Shown one piece after another: positions 27,906 to 35,092 of a stretch of DNA of 35,092 bases (within the stretch, counting starts at the first letter, position 1; every line of letters begins with the position of its first letter). The notes beneath the pieces were generated by a model. It was not told the origin of the DNA. It made no database searches and saw only the letters and a program-made list of their open reading frames with translations. Location of the stretch: the NCBI GenBank assembly GCA_021825505.1, contig JAKAHP010000003.1, positions 1-35,092 on the forward strand, written 5' to 3'. The position numbers were made by a program, and so were the translations under genes. The stretch comes from Pseudomonadota bacterium. GTDB taxonomy: Bacteria; Pseudomonadota; Gammaproteobacteria; Burkholderiales; Burkholderiaceae_C.

Positions 27906-29126
27906 GTGCACAATATGTTGAAGAAAATTCCGGTCGACGAACTCCGGATCGGAATGTTCATCCAGAAGCTTGGCGGCGGCTGGCTCGCTCATCCGTTCTG
28001 GCGCAGCTCCTTCCTGCTCGACAGCGCCGATGACCTGGCGCGCATTCGCGCCAGCGGCATCACCGAGGTCTGCATCGACACGGACAAGGGCTGCGACGTC
28101 GACGCCGCCACCGGCCCGGAGCAGGCACCGGCGCAGTGCACCGTCGAGCCGGGCGAACCGGCTGCAGCGGCCCGGCCGCGCGCGGCCCGCGTCGAATTGG
28201 CCGAGGAAATCGGCCAGGCGCGACGCCTGTACGAGCGCTCGCGCCCGCAAGTGCGCGCGATGTTCGGCGAAGCCCGGCTGGGACGCGCCATCGATGCCGA
28301 GCGCGCGCGTGCGCTGGTGCAGGACATCGCCGATTCGCTCGACCGCAACCCCTGGGCCATGATCAGCGTGGCGCGCCTCAAGACCGCCGACGAGTACACC
28401 TATATGCACTCGGTGGCGGTGTGCGCCCTGATGGTGGCGCTGGCGCGCCAGCTCGAGCTGAGCGAGGACGAGACGCGGCAGGCCGGAATCGCCGGCCTGC
28501 TGCACGACATCGGCAAGGCGCGCCTGCCCATGGACATCCTGAACAAGCCCGGTCGGCTCACCGAGGCCGAGTTCGCGGTGATCAAGACCCACCCCCGGCT
28601 CGGCTGGGAGTTGCTGCGCGAGCTCGGCGATGTCGGCGACATCGCGCTCGACGTCTGCCTGCACCACCATGAAAAGCTCGATGGAACCGGATACCCGGGC
28701 GGCGCCATCGACCAGGGCATCTCGGTGTACGCGCGCATGGGCGCGGTGTGCGACATCTACGACGCGGTGACCTCGAACCGGCCCTACAAGAAGGGCTGGG
28801 ATCCGGCGGCATCGCTGCGCAATATGAAGACCTGGACCCAGGGCCACCTGGACGAGCGCATCTTCGCCGCCTTCGTCAAGAGCGTGGGCATCTATCCGAT
28901 CGGCAGCCTGGTGCGCCTGGAGTCCGGCCTGCTCGGAGTGGTCGTCGAGCAGGCGGAACACTCGCTGCTGACGCCGCGCGTGCGCGCGTTCTATTCGGCG
29001 AAATCGCGCGGCTATGTGCAGCCGCGCTTCGTCGATCTCTCCAGCGCGGCCACGCAGGACCGCATCGTCGGGCCCGAGAACGCCGCCGACTGGGGCATCA
29101 CGAACGTCGACGAATACTGGCAGTGA
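27906..29126 (+). CDS. HD-GYP domain c-di-GMP phosphodiesterase with DUF3391-like N-terminus
   Basis: KIPVDELRIGMFIQKL; GLLHDIGKARLPMDILNKPGRLT; HHHEKLDGTGYPGG; ARMGAVCDIYDAVTSNRPYKKGWDP. Confidence 0.95.
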   Translation: MHNMLKKIPVDELRIGMFIQKLGGGWLAHPFWRSSFLLDSADDLARIRASGITEVCIDTDKGCDVDAATGPEQAPAQCTVEPGEPAAAARPRAARVELAEEIGQARRLYERSRPQVRAMFGEARLGRAIDAERARALVQDIADSLDRNPWAMISVARLKTADEYTYMHSVAVCALMVALARQLELSEDETRQAGIAGLLHDIGKARLPMDILNKPGRLTEAEFAVIKTHPRLGWELLRELGDVGDIALDVCLHHHEKLDGTGYPGGAIDQGISVYARMGAVCDIYDAVTSNRPYKKGWDPAASLRNMKTWTQGHLDERIFAAFVKSVGIYPIGSLVRLESGLLGVVVEQAEHSLLTPRVRAFYSAKSRGYVQPRFVDLSSAATQDRIVGPENAADWGITNVDEYWQ

Positions 29127-29131
29127 CGCCG

Positions 29132-29148
29132 GCCGCGCCAGGCGCGGC
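29132..29148. terminator. Candidate bidirectional terminator between convergent HD-GYP and MCP genes
   Basis: GCCGCG-CCAGG-CGCGGC, 6-bp perfect GC stem, no U-tract. Confidence 0.35.
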
Positions 29149-29154
29149 TCGACC

Positions 29155-30795
29155 TCAGACGTGCTCGAAGCCGATGCGGAAATTGCCCCAGAGACGCTGG
29201 CCGAGATAGATCGGGGCGTCGACTTCGTGCACGATCTCGCCGGTGTCGCGAGCGTAGACCTGGCACAGCAGCGGCTTGGTGTTGCGTGCCGCGCCGAGGC
29301 CGGCAGGGTCGCCGAAGATGCGCTTGACGCGGCTGCGTGAAATGTCCTGCGCGTCGTTCCCGGTCAGCGGCTGGTCGAACTTCGAGTTGTGCGTTGCCGC
29401 GTAGCCGTTGCGGTCGGTAGCCAGCGCGAAGCGAAAGTCCGGCGAACGCGCCAGCACTTCGTCGTACAACGGCTGCATGTGCTCGGCGAACAGCTGCGTG
29501 TGCTGAGCTTCGAACCGCATCGATCCGGCCACGACGCCGAGCTTGCGGTATTGCTCGTCGAACAGCGCGTCCATGCTGGTCTGGCCCGACTCGATCAAGC
29601 CGAGCATGCGCTGCCGCACCCGGTTCGCGCCGTCGATCGCGGCGGCGCTGGCCGCGGTCAGCGGCGACGCGCCATCCAGCTTGTCGAGCACGCCGCGTTC
29701 GTCGCGCTGGCGCTGCTGCGCGGCAATCGCGTCGGCGGCAATGCGAAAACGCCCGAGCGCACGCCCCAGGGCGTCGGTGTAGCTGCGGATCGACTCGGCC
29801 GCCACGGTCAGTTCCTCCGACGCCGCCGCGCTGCGCTGGGTCGCGCCGCTGATGTCGTGGATCACCGACGTGATGCGGCCGATGCCGCTGGCCTGTTCGC
29901 CGTTGGCGGCGTTGATTTCGCCGAGCAGGTCCGAGGTGCGTTGCACAGCGGGAACGATCGCGGCGATGCGCTCGCCGGCGGCTTGCGCCCGTTCCAGCGA
30001 TCCGGCGGCGAGGCCACCGATTTCACGTGCCGCCACTTGCGAGCGCTCGGCGAGCTTGCGTACTTCCGCCGCGACGACGCCGAAGCCGCGCCCTTGCTCC
30101 CCGGCGCGCCCGGCCTCGATCGCGGCATTGAGCGCGAGCATATGCGTCTGCTCGGCGATGTCGCTGATCACCGAGATGCGCTCGGCGATCGTGCGCATGT
30201 GCGCCAGCGTATCGTCGACCGACGCGCCACCCTGTTCGGCGCGCGCCGCGGCGTCGGCCGCCAGCGTCGCGGTCTGCTGCGTGTTCTGCGCGGTATCGCG
30301 GATGGTCGCTTCGAACTCCTGCAGCGTGGTCGACGTTTCGACCACCGAACGCGTCTGCTCGATGGCGCCGCGCGACAGCGCCTGCGATGCGTCGAGGATT
30401 TCCTGGGCGATGCGGCGCAGGTCGTCGTGCGCGACATGGACCTCGGCCATCGATTCGGTGACGCGGCCGGTCAGCGCATGCACCGCACCCAGCACGCCGC
30501 GCGGCGCCGCCCCCGTCGCTGCCTGCACGGTCAGGTCGCCGCTGGCGATCGCCCGCGTCTGGCGCAGCAGTTCGGCCGGTTCGGCGCCGAGTGTGCCGAC
30601 GATCAGGGCCCGGACATACCCGCCGGCCAGCGCCGCGGCGAGCAACGCCGCCAGCGCGTAGCCGGCGCAGACCCACGCCGACTGCGCGAGCCCGGCATGT
30701 GCGGCGACGGCGAACGCCACCGCCATCACGGCCGGTACGCCACAGGCGCCAGCCAGGCGCCACCGCAGGCGGTGCGCGCCCTCGGGCTTGATCAT
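29155..30795 (-). CDS. Methyl-accepting chemotaxis protein with an additional C-terminal Cache/PAS-like domain
   Basis: [14 protein letters not shown]..., two TM helices, [44 protein letters not shown], then [93 protein letters not shown]. Confidence 0.9.
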   Translation of the reverse strand: MIKPEGAHRLRWRLAGACGVPAVMAVAFAVAAHAGLAQSAWVCAGYALAALLAAALAGGYVRALIVGTLGAEPAELLRQTRAIASGDLTVQAATGAAPRGVLGAVHALTGRVTESMAEVHVAHDDLRRIAQEILDASQALSRGAIEQTRSVVETSTTLQEFEATIRDTAQNTQQTATLAADAAARAEQGGASVDDTLAHMRTIAERISVISDIAEQTHMLALNAAIEAGRAGEQGRGFGVVAAEVRKLAERSQVAAREIGGLAAGSLERAQAAGERIAAIVPAVQRTSDLLGEINAANGEQASGIGRITSVIHDISGATQRSAAASEELTVAAESIRSYTDALGRALGRFRIAADAIAAQQRQRDERGVLDKLDGASPLTAASAAAIDGANRVRQRMLGLIESGQTSMDALFDEQYRKLGVVAGSMRFEAQHTQLFAEHMQPLYDEVLARSPDFRFALATDRNGYAATHNSKFDQPLTGNDAQDISRSRVKRIFGDPAGLGAARNTKPLLCQVYARDTGEIVHEVDAPIYLGQRLWGNFRIGFEHV

Positions 30796-30965
30796 GCGTG
30801 TGTCTCCAGGTCTTCTAGTTCCGCGCGCGTCATCGCCGCGTGCGTTCGCCTTGATGCCAGGATCGGGCGAATTTCGAACGGGCATTCTGAAAGATCGGCC
30901 TGACAACACACTGTCGGTGCATGGAGCGCCGGGCCTTGACGCTGCGTCCGTCTGACCGTCGACCG

Positions 30966-33900
30966 TCAGAGGCCTCGTTGCTCCGCGAGCTGCGCTTCGA
31001 ATTCGGCCAGCGCCATCGGTCGGCCAAAGCGGAAACCCTGAAACCCGTCGCAACCATGTTCCATCAGAAAGGCCCACTGCGCATCCGTTTCCACGCCTTC
31101 GGCGACCACGTTCAATCCGAGGCCCCGGCCCATTGCGATGATCGTCTGCGCCACCATGGCGTCCTGGGGATCCTGCGGCAGGTCGTCGACGAACGATTTG
31201 TCGATCTTGAGTTGATCGAGCGGCAGGCGAGTGAGGTAGGACAGGGACGAGCTTCCGGTCCCGAAGTCGTCAAGGGAGAAGGAAATGCCGCGGGCCTTCA
31301 GCGCCCGCATCTTGCCGAAGGCGCCGTCGATGTTGTCCAGCACCGTGCTTTCGGTAAGCTCGATCTTCAGGCGTGACGGATCGGCGGCAGCCGCCTGCAG
31401 CGATGCCTCGACCCTGTCGACGAAATCAGCCTGGGCGAATTGGCGCGCACTGGCGTTGACCGCCAGCACGAGCTGCCTGGTGAGCCCGGATGCGGACCAG
31501 GCAGCAATTTGTGCGCAGGCCGCGTCCAGAACCCACTGGCCGAGTGCGACGATGATGCCGGTTTCTTCGGCCAGGCCGATGAATTCACCCGGCAGCAGCA
31601 GCCCGCGTGTCGGATGGTTCCAGCGCACCAAGGCCTCTGCCCCAATGGGCATTCCGGCGCGGTCGACCTGGGGTTGGAAGTGCAGGACGAACTGCGCCTT
31701 GGCCAGCGCCACGCGCATCTCCGATTCGAGCGAGGTTCGCTTGGCCAGCTCGACTTCCATGTTCTGCTCAAAGAAGCGCAGTGCGTTGCGCCCATCCTGC
31801 TTGGCTCGATACATGGCCAGGTCGGCGTGCATCAGGATGCTCTTGACCGAGTCGGTGCCACCGCGGAACACCGTCGCGCCGATGCTCACGCTTGTATAGA
31901 ACGACTGTTCGGCGAGGTCGAATCCCTCGGTCATGCTGGTGCGGATTTTTTCGGCGATGTTTCCGGCCTGTACTCCCGCGACGCCGGGGTCATCGCCCAA
32001 CCTCTCCAGAACGATGACGAACTCATCCCCGCCAAAACGTGCCACGGTGTCTTCCTCGCGCACGTTGAGGCGCATCCGCTGCGCGACGCCGACCAGAAGT
32101 TGATCACCCGCATGGTGGCCCATGGTGTCGTTGACGCGCTTGAAGTTGTCCAGGTCGACGAAAAGGATCGCGCAGTATTCCTGATTGCGCACGCTGCGCG
32201 ATAGCGCAAGCTCCAGGCGGTCGTACAGCAAGGTGCGATTGGGGAGATCGGTCAGGGCGTCGAAATACGCCAGTCGCTCGGCTCTCGATTCGGCGTCGCG
32301 CTGCCCCGTGATGTCCGCAAAGGAGCCCACGTAGTGCGTGACCTTGCCCGCGGGGTCGGTGACCGCTGAAATCGTCAGCCGCTCGGCGTAAAAGTCCCCG
32401 CCCTTGCGCCGATTCACCAGCTCTCCCTGCCAGAAGCCGTTGCGAGCGATGTCTGCCCACATCTGCTCGTAGTAGGCAGCGTCCTGCCGCCCGGAGTGCA
32501 AGAGCGCGGGGGTCTTGCCGATGGCCTCGTCCGCGTCATAGCCGGTGATGCGCGTGAAGGCCTGATTGACGCGCTGGATGATCCCCGCCGCATCGGTCAC
32601 CATGATGCCATCCTGTGCCTGGAACGCCGTCGCCGCGATTCGCAAGTCCTCTTCCGCCTTGAGGCGCTCACTGACATCCAGGCCTATGCCCAGCACCGCG
32701 GGCCTGCCGTGGTAAGCAAACGCGCTGCTGAAGACTTCGAACTGGAACGGCGTACCGTCCTTGCGCAGGGCAGTGAACATGTGATGCGAGCTCTCGGCTT
32801 CGCCGCTCAGGCGGTGCTCGATGCGGGCACGCATGTGCTCACGGTCCGGCTCGCTGACCAGCGCTTCGGCCTTGACCCGATCCACGATTTCCGCAGGCGT
32901 GGCAAAACCGTGCATCGCGGCAAATCCAGGGTTGACGTAGCGGAAGAGCCCGTCCTGGATGATGTAGATGGCCACGATCGATTGCTCGACCAAGGCACGA
33001 AAGCGCGCTTCGCTCTCGCGCAGCGTGGCCTGCGCCTGTACCCGTTCCGTGATGTCCTGGATCGTTCCGTGCATGCCGATCGGCTCGCCCGAGGCATCGA
33101 GCGTCAAGCGGCCAAGCCCGTGAACCCAGCGCCGGGCGCCGTCGCTCGGCCGCACGATCCGGTACTCCCGATCGAATGGCCGCTTCGCGCGGATGACGTC
33201 GTGCATGAAATACGACGCCATGGCTTCCCGATCCTCGGGGGCTACCAGCGACACCCAGCCCGCGACCGAGCGGTCATCGCTTGCGGCAATCCCGAGCAGC
33301 CTGTCGAGCACCGCGGAGCTCTGCCAGAGGCCCGCTCTGATATCCAGGGTATAGCTGCCGACCCCCGCGATCTCCTGCGACTCCTGGAGTGCGTCCAGCG
33401 CCTGGGCCACCTGTCGCTGCGCGACCCGACGTTCGGTGATGTCACGCGAGGAATTGAACAGAAGGCGCCGGCCGAGGATGTCCATGGGTCGTCCGGAAAT
33501 CTCGACGGGGAATTCGCTTCCGTCCTTGCGTCGGTGGCGCGTCTCGAACTGGTTTCGCGACGCGGACGCAAACTGCTTCACCACGGCGGCGTCGAGCTGT
33601 GCCGCCGACAGGCCCGCATCCCAGAACGACGCGTGCTTGCCGAGCAGTTCGTCTCTTGGGTATCCGAGCATGGCGCAGAACTCGTCGCTGACGAACACGA
33701 GCCTGGCGTCGGCATCGAGCACGTGAAGCCCATCGCTGGCATACCTGAGCAGACTCTGCGCTTCTTCGCCGGCTCGGTCCGACCTGCTGATCTGTCGCCA
33801 CAGCCGCCAGGCACCGAGCGTACTCAACCCGACAAACGAAAGCAGGAAGCCCAGTACCCAGGCGACTTCGCGGCGCCAGGGCGCCAGGTAGTCCGATTGC

Positions 33901-34757
33901 GCGCGACCGACGATCAGGCTGAAAGGAACGCCAGACAGACGCCGGTAGGTCTCGATGCGCGCAATGCCGTCCCCCGTTCCCGCGGTGAAATAGGTGAGCG
34001 CAGGTCGCCCGGACGCGATGGCCTCGTGCAGTTGGCGCGAGAACTGGCGCTTGCCCGATTGCTCGTTCGCATTGCTCGACGGCGGCACGCGTGTGATGAG
34101 TGCGTCGGTCGCATCGCGCAGCATCACGACGCCCTGGGGTCCGACCGCTGCCTGTCGAAGCAGTGCCGTGAAATGGCTGACCGGAACCGCCACCGAGACG
34201 ACTCCGGCGAAATTACCCCGCGCGTCGGTGTAGCGGCGCACGAAGGCGATGATGGGGCGATGCGACATCCTGCCCAGGATCGGATTGGTCACCCAGGGGC
34301 CGTGCTGCGCCCCGTTGCGCAAGGCGCGAAAAAAGGCCCGATCCGCCCAGCTGACCTCGGTTGCGGAATCCACCCCCGGTCCCAGGACAACGCGGCCCGT
34401 CGCGTTGGTCGCCCGTATCGTGCAACCGGGGATCAAGCGCAAGCGCTGGCGCGCGAGAAGTGCGTTATCGCGACCGGGCTCGAGCGATTTGCCGCTGCGC
34501 AAGGCACGTTCGAGCTCGTCCGCGGTGAACTGCAGCGTCAGGTCGATGCGCCCAACTTCGCTGGCCATGCTCTGCTGCAGGATCCGGGCAATGGCCTGCG
34601 TCGACGCCGCGGCATTGGCCTCGTGGGTCTCGCGGCTGTGCACCAGGAAATAGGTCGCCGCGAGGACCGCAGCGATGTTCATCGCCACGGCTCCGCCAAA
34701 CAAGGTCAGAGCGACACGCTGGGGATGACGGAACAGATTCAAGTCAAATCTGGCCAT
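30966..34757 (-). CDS. Cache/PDC - multiple PAS - GGDEF - EAL protein
   Basis: [60 protein letters not shown]...; PAS repeats; [65 protein letters not shown]. Start at 34757 chosen over 34868, which overlaps tnpB. Confidence 0.93.
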   Translation of the reverse strand: MARFDLNLFRHPQRVALTLFGGAVAMNIAAVLAATYFLVHSRETHEANAAASTQAIARILQQSMASEVGRIDLTLQFTADELERALRSGKSLEPGRDNALLARQRLRLIPGCTIRATNATGRVVLGPGVDSATEVSWADRAFFRALRNGAQHGPWVTNPILGRMSHRPIIAFVRRYTDARGNFAGVVSVAVPVSHFTALLRQAAVGPQGVVMLRDATDALITRVPPSSNANEQSGKRQFSRQLHEAIASGRPALTYFTAGTGDGIARIETYRRLSGVPFSLIVGRAQSDYLAPWRREVAWVLGFLLSFVGLSTLGAWRLWRQISRSDRAGEEAQSLLRYASDGLHVLDADARLVFVSDEFCAMLGYPRDELLGKHASFWDAGLSAAQLDAAVVKQFASASRNQFETRHRRKDGSEFPVEISGRPMDILGRRLLFNSSRDITERRVAQRQVAQALDALQESQEIAGVGSYTLDIRAGLWQSSAVLDRLLGIAASDDRSVAGWVSLVAPEDREAMASYFMHDVIRAKRPFDREYRIVRPSDGARRWVHGLGRLTLDASGEPIGMHGTIQDITERVQAQATLRESEARFRALVEQSIVAIYIIQDGLFRYVNPGFAAMHGFATPAEIVDRVKAEALVSEPDREHMRARIEHRLSGEAESSHHMFTALRKDGTPFQFEVFSSAFAYHGRPAVLGIGLDVSERLKAEEDLRIAATAFQAQDGIMVTDAAGIIQRVNQAFTRITGYDADEAIGKTPALLHSGRQDAAYYEQMWADIARNGFWQGELVNRRKGGDFYAERLTISAVTDPAGKVTHYVGSFADITGQRDAESRAERLAYFDALTDLPNRTLLYDRLELALSRSVRNQEYCAILFVDLDNFKRVNDTMGHHAGDQLLVGVAQRMRLNVREEDTVARFGGDEFVIVLERLGDDPGVAGVQAGNIAEKIRTSMTEGFDLAEQSFYTSVSIGATVFRGGTDSVKSILMHADLAMYRAKQDGRNALRFFEQNMEVELAKRTSLESEMRVALAKAQFVLHFQPQVDRAGMPIGAEALVRWNHPTRGLLLPGEFIGLAEETGIIVALGQWVLDAACAQIAAWSASGLTRQLVLAVNASARQFAQADFVDRVEASLQAAAADPSRLKIELTESTVLDNIDGAFGKMRALKARGISFSLDDFGTGSSSLSYLTRLPLDQLKIDKSFVDDLPQDPQDAMVAQTIIAMGRGLGLNVVAEGVETDAQWAFLMEHGCDGFQGFRFGRPMALAEFEAQLAEQRGL

Positions 34758-34850
34758 ATCGTGCCAACAGGTGAACGATGGTGCCGAATCGATCTGACGC
34801 AGATCGACGCGGGAATGCATGATCGCATCGTACCGTTCCGTCAGACTTGC

Positions 34851-34874
34851 TCGATCATGCGCGAACATGATCGA
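34851..34874. repeat. Hairpin TCGATCATG-cgcgaa-CATGATCGA over the tnpB stop codon, probable IS right-end / reRNA structure
   Basis: Perfect 9-bp arms. A third copy, GCATGATCG at 34817-34825, can alternatively pair with CGATCATGC at 34852-34860. Confidence 0.5.
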
Positions 34875-35092
34875 AGCTGACTTCCTGCTTCCATGAGGAC
34901 GGTTTCACGCGCACCTTGCGGCGCGCGTCAGAGCCTTCCTCTCCACAGGCTGAAACCGCAGAACTTGCGGCCAGATTCATGAGGTTCACAGCGGCGTTGA
35001 CGTCGCGGTCGTGATGCGCGCCGCAGGCCGGGCAGTCCCAGGCGCGCACCGACAGCGGCAGCACGTCCAGCACATGACCGCAAGCCGAGCAC
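34855..35092 (-). mobile_element. tnpB: C-terminal part of TnpB/OrfB (IS200/IS605 or IS607 group), truncated by the window edge
   Basis: Minus strand: CSACGHVLDVLPLSVRAWDCPACGAHHDRDVNAAVNLMNLAAS...: four-Cys zinc ribbon plus DRDVNAAVN RuvC-III motif. Confidence 0.88.

Noticed and set aside
25986-28961. 991-aa minus-strand ORF
   Set aside because: Antisense to the Cache-MCP and HD-GYP genes; no domain motifs.
31240-31265. EAL loop motif DDFGTGSSS instead of DDFGTGYSS
   Set aside because: Tyr-to-Ser here is a tolerated variation in EAL proteins and other catalytic residues are intact, so loss of activity is not supported.
32496-34880. 794-aa plus-strand ORF
   Set aside because: Antisense to the Cache-PAS-GGDEF-EAL gene.
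1-35092. CRISPR arrays, tRNA/rRNA genes or prophage modules
   Set aside because: None seen on reading: no regularly spaced direct repeats, no tRNA-like cloverleaf noticed, no structural phage proteins in the ORF track.

Overview
High-GC proteobacterial window, probably an autotrophic, possibly sulfur-oxidising beta-proteobacterium (inferred only from RuBisCO form and style). It is dominated by c-di-GMP and chemotaxis signalling: six GGDEF proteins (four also with EAL), one HD-GYP phosphodiesterase and three methyl-accepting chemotaxis proteins. Interleaved with these are a form II RuBisCO (cbbM), a beta-carbonic anhydrase, a fused APH-like/P-loop kinase, a LysR - F420-type reductase - DoxX divergon, a BtuF-like binding protein, a HAD dehalogenase and the C-terminus of a TnpB-type IS200/IS605 protein at the right edge. 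The main signal is a set of three paralogous giant proteins in which a protoglobin (globin-coupled-sensor) domain lies between GGDEF and GAF-EAL instead of at the N-terminus. The two that are complete at the C-terminus also share an exactly spaced H-x12-C-x19-H-x3-H tail resembling a CZB zinc domain. A hemerythrin-GAF-GGDEF protein and an Aer-like PAS-MCP add further candidate O2/redox sensors near cbbM. Several perfect hairpins sit over stop codons, notably a 16-bp stem at 13681-13716. A pair of mutually exclusive hairpins overlaps the tnpB 3' end. All calls come from reading the sequence and the supplied ORF track; no searches were run.
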